A DNA stretch of 64,000 nt from JABAQJ01 sp046327745 (GTDB lineage Bacteria > Gemmatimonadota > Gemmatimonadetes > Gemmatimonadales > Gemmatimonadaceae). Under the pieces are notes generated by a model, which was not told the origin of the DNA, ran no database searches, and saw only the letters and a list, made by a program, of their open reading frames with translations. The position numbers and the translations under genes were made by a program. The number at the start of each line of letters is the position of its first letter. The first letter of the stretch is position 1. The stretch is taken from NCBI GenBank assembly GCA_046327745.1, contig JAXLXV010000008.1:310001-374000 (forward strand), read 5' to 3'. Of this stretch, positions 60,781-64,000 are shown one piece after another.

Positions 60781-61655
60781 GCCTCGCCCTTGGTCGCGCG
60801 CCAATCGGGTTGAAAGACGTACCATTCATCAGCATGCTCGGCCACCACGTCGGCCAATCGCGCAGTGATCCGACGCGTGAGTGCAGTTCGCGCCTCATCA
60901 CTCCGGCCCTCCGCGAACATGGGCGCTTCGAAATGCACGACGTAGCGATTGTGTGCGCCTTTCGAGCGACACATGTACGCCACGACGATCGGTGCACCGG
61001 TCGCCATCGCGAGCGCGGCAGGTCCAACAGGTACCGGGCGCAGCCCACTTCCAAACGGGAGTATCTCGCCGCGCGTGCGCTCCCCAATGACACGGTCGGC
61101 CAGCAGTAGCACGAGCGCATTTTCCTTGAGGGCGGCGTAGGTACCGGTGCCAGCGCGGTTCAGACCGATCACCCGGAGTCCGGTTGCTTCGCGAACTGCC
61201 GACAGAGCATCGAACACTTCTGGAGCAAGGTTTTCGGCCACCGCATACGTGCGGTATCCTCGGGTGGCCAGGCAGGCACCGCCGAGGTCATACGGTCCCA
61301 GGTGTGCACTGATGACGAGGGCACCGTTCCCGCGAGCGAGGGCTTCGTCCAAGTGTTCCGTGCCCTCAAAACCCACGGTTCTGCCTAACTCCTCGCGGCT
61401 GGCGGTGGGAAGTCGGTACAGGTCGACAGCGGCGGCTCCGAAGTTGGCGAAGGTGCGTCGCGCCCATCGCCGTCGCTCAGCCGTCGAGAGTTCTGGTCGC
61501 AGGTAGGACAGGGATTCGAGCACGGTTCGTCGTCGACCGCTCGCGATGAGGTAGGCGCCGGACGCAATCGCCGCGGCCAAGACGCGTACCGGTCCGACAG
61601 GCACAACGCGCAGCATCCGCGTTGCCAGGCGGATGACACGGGCCGACGGAATCAC
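60777..61655 (-). CDS. LpxL/PatA-family acyltransferase
   Basis: A 292-aa membrane-associated acyltransferase (Lip_A_acyltrans, PF03279) with a GTG start. The catalytic HxxxxD is SAHLGPYDLGG (His118, Asp123). LNRAGTGTYAALKENALVLLLADR and PFGSGLRPVPVGPAALAMATGAPIVVAYM are typical of both lipid A and PIM acyltransferases. It could acylate lipid A or, given the PimA- and PimB-like genes nearby, a mannosylated phospholipid as PatA does. It is the first gene of the minus-strand operon and its stop overlaps the MFS start. Confidence 0.88.
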   Translation of the reverse strand: MIPSARVIRLATRMLRVVPVGPVRVLAAAIASGAYLIASGRRRTVLESLSYLRPELSTAERRRWARRTFANFGAAAVDLYRLPTASREELGRTVGFEGTEHLDEALARGNGALVISAHLGPYDLGGACLATRGYRTYAVAENLAPEVFDALSAVREATGLRVIGLNRAGTGTYAALKENALVLLLADRVIGERTRGEILPFGSGLRPVPVGPAALAMATGAPIVVAYMCRSKGAHNRYVVHFEAPMFAEGRSDEARTALTRRITARLADVVAEHADEWYVFQPDWRATKGEA

Positions 61656-61743
61656 GTGCTTGGCCGGGGAGCGGAATCAGGACCAGGCGTCATTCGATTC
61701 GCATTACGTCGCGTCCGGCGTCTTTGTGACCGGCGATCAGCGC

Positions 61744-62169
61744 TCAATCGACGGCCGGGACCACTAACGTGCGATCGATGACGACGGCGCCGTTGGGATT
61801 TGCCCCCAGCTTCTCGACCACGCGCAGGTGATACTGACCAGGATTGAGCTGGATGCTGCCACTGTAGGTCAGCAGACCTGGAGCAACCGCGCAGGTGCGG
61901 ATTGGATTCTGGATGACGTTCATGGTGACCTCCAACCCCGCAGGTGCAACGCCGGACGATAACGTGGATCCGCAGAGGCTACCGAAGGCCTGCCGGTACA
62001 CGTAAATCGCGCGAGCGGCGACGGCGACGGAATCGAAGGTCGGTGAGCCTGGTGCCGGGGACAGGGTTTCGGCGTACTGGAAGCTCACCAGCACCGGCTG
62101 ATTGGGGTCGTTTCCGCCACCGCAGGCCCACAGGAACGCCGTCAGACCGACCACCAGCAGGACACGCAT
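61744..62169 (-). CDS. Small lipoprotein of unknown function
   Basis: A 141-aa product with ATG after GGAG and a lipobox (LLVVGLTAFLWAC). The mature part starts GGGNDPNQP and is a beta-rich domain with YAETLSPAPGSPTFDSVAVAARAIYVYRQAFGSLCG and GSIQLNPGQYHLRVVEKLGANPNGAVVIDRTLVVP, reminiscent of the last strands of immunoglobulin-like domains. A longer open frame to 62883 exists but overlaps the DUF3052-like gene antisense and is rejected. It shares a 142-bp divergent region with that gene. Confidence 0.75.
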   Translation of the reverse strand: MRVLLVVGLTAFLWACGGGNDPNQPVLVSFQYAETLSPAPGSPTFDSVAVAARAIYVYRQAFGSLCGSTLSSGVAPAGLEVTMNVIQNPIRTCAVAPGLLTYSGSIQLNPGQYHLRVVEKLGANPNGAVVIDRTLVVPAVD

Positions 62170-62311
62170 AAGGACTCCACGTCGGGTACATCGGTCGTCG
62201 GACCTTGTTGCGCGACGACCGACATGGATGATAGCACCTTGTCGAAAACCGGGTACAGGGCGATTGTCCCCGTCTTCACGCGGAATCCTGCCACGGTCAC
62301 ACGGAACAATC

Positions 62312-62935
62312 ATGGGACAAGAGGTATCGTGCACATTGATCCGGGGCCGCACGCGCCATGCTGGACGGGCGCATTTGGAAGGCGACCACCTGCTGTTTCG
62401 CGGTGAGGCGGAGCGGGTCAAGGTCGTATTCAAGGACCTAACGAAGGTCTCCGCGCGCGCCGGCCGTCTGTCGCTCACGTCGGGGAGCGGCACCATCACG
62501 CTGGAGCTAGGCGCGGTGGCCGAGACGTGGGCGGGGAAGATCCTCAATCCGCGATCGCTGATGGACAAACTGGGCGTGAAGCCGGGTATGCGCGTTGCCG
62601 TCGTGGATGTGGAGGACGCGGATGTGCTGCGCCAGCTTCGGGACGTCTGCTCCGATGTGCGCGTTGGCACGGTGCCGCGCGACAGTGATGTCATTCTGTT
62701 TGGCGTGGAGCGCGCCTTGGGCCTTCGCCGGCTGGGCACGTTGAAAGGGCTGATGAAGCCGGCGGGGGCAATCTGGGTCGTGCACCGAAAGGGCAAGGAC
62801 GCGACGCTTCGGGATGTCGAAGTCTTTGCCGCCGCCAAAGAGGCCGGGTTAGTCGACAACAAGGTCGCATCGTTTTCGGCCACCCATACCGCCGAGCGCT
62901 TGGTGATCCCCGTGCGCGATCGACCGAAGTCCTAG
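62312..62935 (+). CDS. DUF3052-like protein
   Basis: A 207-aa cytoplasmic protein. The C-terminal 130 residues match the DUF3052 pattern: LMDKLGVKPGMRVAVVDVED, DSDVILFGVERALGL, LMKPAGAIWVVHRKGKDATLRDVEVFAAAKEAGLVDNKVASFSATHTAERLVIPVRDR. The N-terminal 75 residues form a small beta domain (CTLIRGRTRHAGRAHLEGDHLLFRGEAERVKVVF) before it. DUF3052 proteins are widespread in Actinobacteria and lack a known activity. A GTTAGG-type motif (CCTAAC) lies at 62437. It converges with the P450 gene. Confidence 0.78.
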   Translation: MGQEVSCTLIRGRTRHAGRAHLEGDHLLFRGEAERVKVVFKDLTKVSARAGRLSLTSGSGTITLELGAVAETWAGKILNPRSLMDKLGVKPGMRVAVVDVEDADVLRQLRDVCSDVRVGTVPRDSDVILFGVERALGLRRLGTLKGLMKPAGAIWVVHRKGKDATLRDVEVFAAAKEAGLVDNKVASFSATHTAERLVIPVRDRPKS

Positions 62936-62984
62936 ACGTCCGTCAGCAACAACGCAGCGTCGCTGACGCGCGACCCAACGCGCC

Positions 62985-64000
62985 TCAGGTGCGTCGCGCT
63001 TCCACGCGCATCGTAATCCGGCTTTTCGGACGCAGCGTGATAATGGGACGTGGCGGCACCGTTTCCCCTGACGAACGAAATCGCCAGCGCTGACCAATCG
63101 TGGCCAGGACCAGGATTCCTTCCATCCAGGCAAACGGCTCGCCGATGCAGACGCGGGCACCGCCGCCGAAAGGGAAGTAGGAGAACTTGAAGCGTTCCGT
63201 CGGTGCATCAGCGGCCCAGCGGTCGGGATCGAAGCGCTCCGGATCCGGGAACCAGCGGGCGTCGCGGTGAACGATCCACTGCGACATGAGGACAATCCCA
63301 TTGGCGGGAATACGGAATCCGCCAATGACCACGTCTTCCAGGGCGCGACGCCCAATGATCCATGCCGGAGGAAAGAGCCGCATGGCCTCCGTCAGCAATT
63401 GCCGGGTGTACGGCAGCTGCAACAGTGTGTCCGCTGTCAGCGGCGTGTTGGGAAGGCGGTCCAGCTCCCGATGCCAACGCGCCTCGATCTCCGGATGCTG
63501 CGCCAGCAGGTACCACGTCCAGCTCAGTGCTACCGCCGTGGTCTCATGTCCCGCGATGAAGAGCGTCAGCGCCTCGTCGCGGATCTGGCGATCCGTCATC
63601 CCCGTGCCGTCGCCTTCGGTGTCGCGTGCCTGCAGGAGCATGGACAGCAGGTCACCGGTGTCGGCACCGGTCGTACGGCGCTCGGCCAGCACGCGATAGA
63701 TCGTCTGCTCCAATCGCGAGCGCCCGCGGCGGAAACGAATGCTGGCCGGCAGCGGCAACCATTGCAGCAACTGGCCGAGGGGAAGAAAGGCGCTCATCCG
63801 GAACGCGGAGAATGCGTCGTTCAAGGCGTCACCGATGTCGCGTGCTTCGCCCTCGACGTCCGCATCGAAGAGCGTCTTGCCAACGATCGCGAGCGTGAGG
63901 GCCATCATGTCCGCATGCACATCGATCGTGTCGCCACTCGTCCATTTCTGCGAGCGCCGCCTGGCGTATTCCACCATGGTTTGCGCGTACGCGGCAATGC
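62985..64000 (-). CDS. Cytochrome P450 (5' partial)
   Basis: The frame is open to the window edge, so the first part of the enzyme is missing; about 338 residues are visible. The I-helix oxygen motif AGHETTA, the K-helix ExxR (in TEAMRLFPP), and the heme-binding loop FPFGGGARVCIG with the ligand Cys identify a class I- or CYP102/4-like P450. It resembles the bacterial CYP groups with an extended heme segment that act on fatty acids or terpenoids. Redox partners are not visible in the window. The 3' end lies 49 bp from the stop of the DUF3052-like gene. Confidence 0.93.
   Translation of the reverse strand, partial: IAAYAQTMVEYARRRSQKWTSGDTIDVHADMMALTLAIVGKTLFDADVEGEARDIGDALNDAFSAFRMSAFLPLGQLLQWLPLPASIRFRRGRSRLEQTIYRVLAERRTTGADTGDLLSMLLQARDTEGDGTGMTDRQIRDEALTLFIAGHETTAVALSWTWYLLAQHPEIEARWHRELDRLPNTPLTADTLLQLPYTRQLLTEAMRLFPPAWIIGRRALEDVVIGGFRIPANGIVLMSQWIVHRDARWFPDPERFDPDRWAADAPTERFKFSYFPFGGGARVCIGEPFAWMEGILVLATIGQRWRFRSSGETVPPRPIITLRPKSRITMRVEARRT

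Larger units (their letters stand above)
2003..61390. repeat. Dispersed GTTAGGC / GCCTAAC heptamer
   Basis: By hand I count about 34 copies of the heptamer and roughly 50 of the hexamer GTTAGG/CCTAAC. Heptamer positions include 2003, 10763, 13938, 14418, 15758, 18908, 22686, 24374, 28362, 30664, 32671, 36717, 41576, 42427, 42619, 44049, 48369, 52586, 53006, 54229, 55250, 56252 and 57947. Both strands carry similar numbers. Copies occur in genes, between them and across stop codons, with variable flanks, so this is a short motif rather than a copy of a longer element. Confidence 0.7.

Noticed and set aside
61744..62883. 379-codon version of the small lipoprotein gene
   Set aside because: The extra N-terminal 238 codons lie antisense to the DUF3052-like gene, and the lipoprotein signal with a GGAG site begins at 62169.
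1..64000. CRISPR array, insertion sequence, phage or integron
   Set aside because: I saw no regularly spaced direct repeats of 20-40 bases, no transposase, integrase or phage proteins, and no long terminal inverted repeats.

Overview
The window looks like a chromosomal segment of a high-GC, double-membraned soil or sediment bacterium, most likely a member of the Gemmatimonadota. This is inferred from the gene mix (secreted M28 peptidases and amidohydrolases, DUF5916 and DUF4403 proteins, a Ser/Thr kinase with a TolB-like tail, lipoproteins, TonB receptor and TolC proteins) and from base composition; no rRNA gene is present to settle it. I see no CRISPR array, transposase, integrase, phage gene or rRNA. 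One tRNA (Asn, GTT) is present. Both ends are cut inside genes: a ScyD-like protein at the left and a cytochrome P450 at the right.

Layout. 0-6.7 kb: ScyD-like protein, a divergent pair (lipoprotein phosphoesterase and di-heme MauG-type peroxidase), an orphan HEAT-like protein, a small secreted protein and a DHFR-like reductase. 6.8-11.8 kb: a tightly coupled operon of ABC ATPase, GldG-like permease, two secreted proteins (lectin-like and DUF6624) and an M28 peptidase. 12-15.6 kb: a barrel protein, a secreted esterase and an AlkZ-like glycosylase. 15.8-21.3 kb: a metal-motif lipoprotein, then an ECF sigma factor divergent from a FecR anti-sigma factor and its TonB-dependent transducer. 21.4-25 kb: an aminotransferase and a DUF5916 protein. 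25.3-30.7 kb: a complete MacA / MacB ATPase / MacB permease / TolC efflux operon plus a TlpA thioredoxin. 30.7-33.2 kb: prolyl-tRNA editing protein, MarR regulator, YceI protein and MsrA, with readable MarR operators. 33.3-40.8 kb: a GNAT-like protein, tRNA-Asn, a sulfide:quinone-oxidoreductase-like flavoprotein and an OmpR-type two-component pair. 41-51 kb: CopD, a BlaI/BlaR1 module whose proteins carry HEAT repeats, a split DUF4331 pair, a Ser/Thr kinase and a DUF4403 protein. 51-57 kb: multicopper oxidase, amidohydrolase, SixA phosphatase and a CHAD-CYTH protein. 57-64 kb: two GT4 glycosyltransferases, an MFS transporter and a PatA/LpxL-like acyltransferase that together resemble a phosphatidylinositol-mannoside-type glycolipid set, then a lipoprotein, a DUF3052-like protein and the P450.

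Three things stand out. First, the heptamer GTTAGGC / GCCTAAC is scattered over the whole window in both orientations, inside genes (read in all three frames, often forcing the rare Leu codon TTA) and at stop codons, which points to selection on the DNA itself. Second, a BlaI-type repressor appears to control two transcription units through a shared TGAAATTTCA palindrome. Their products, a BlaR1 protease fused to HEAT repeats and a secreted HEAT protein, end in the same Trp/Pro/Arg tail, and no beta-lactamase is present. Third, MarR boxes containing TTCAGT sit between and on the promoter elements of marR and of the yceI gene next to it.
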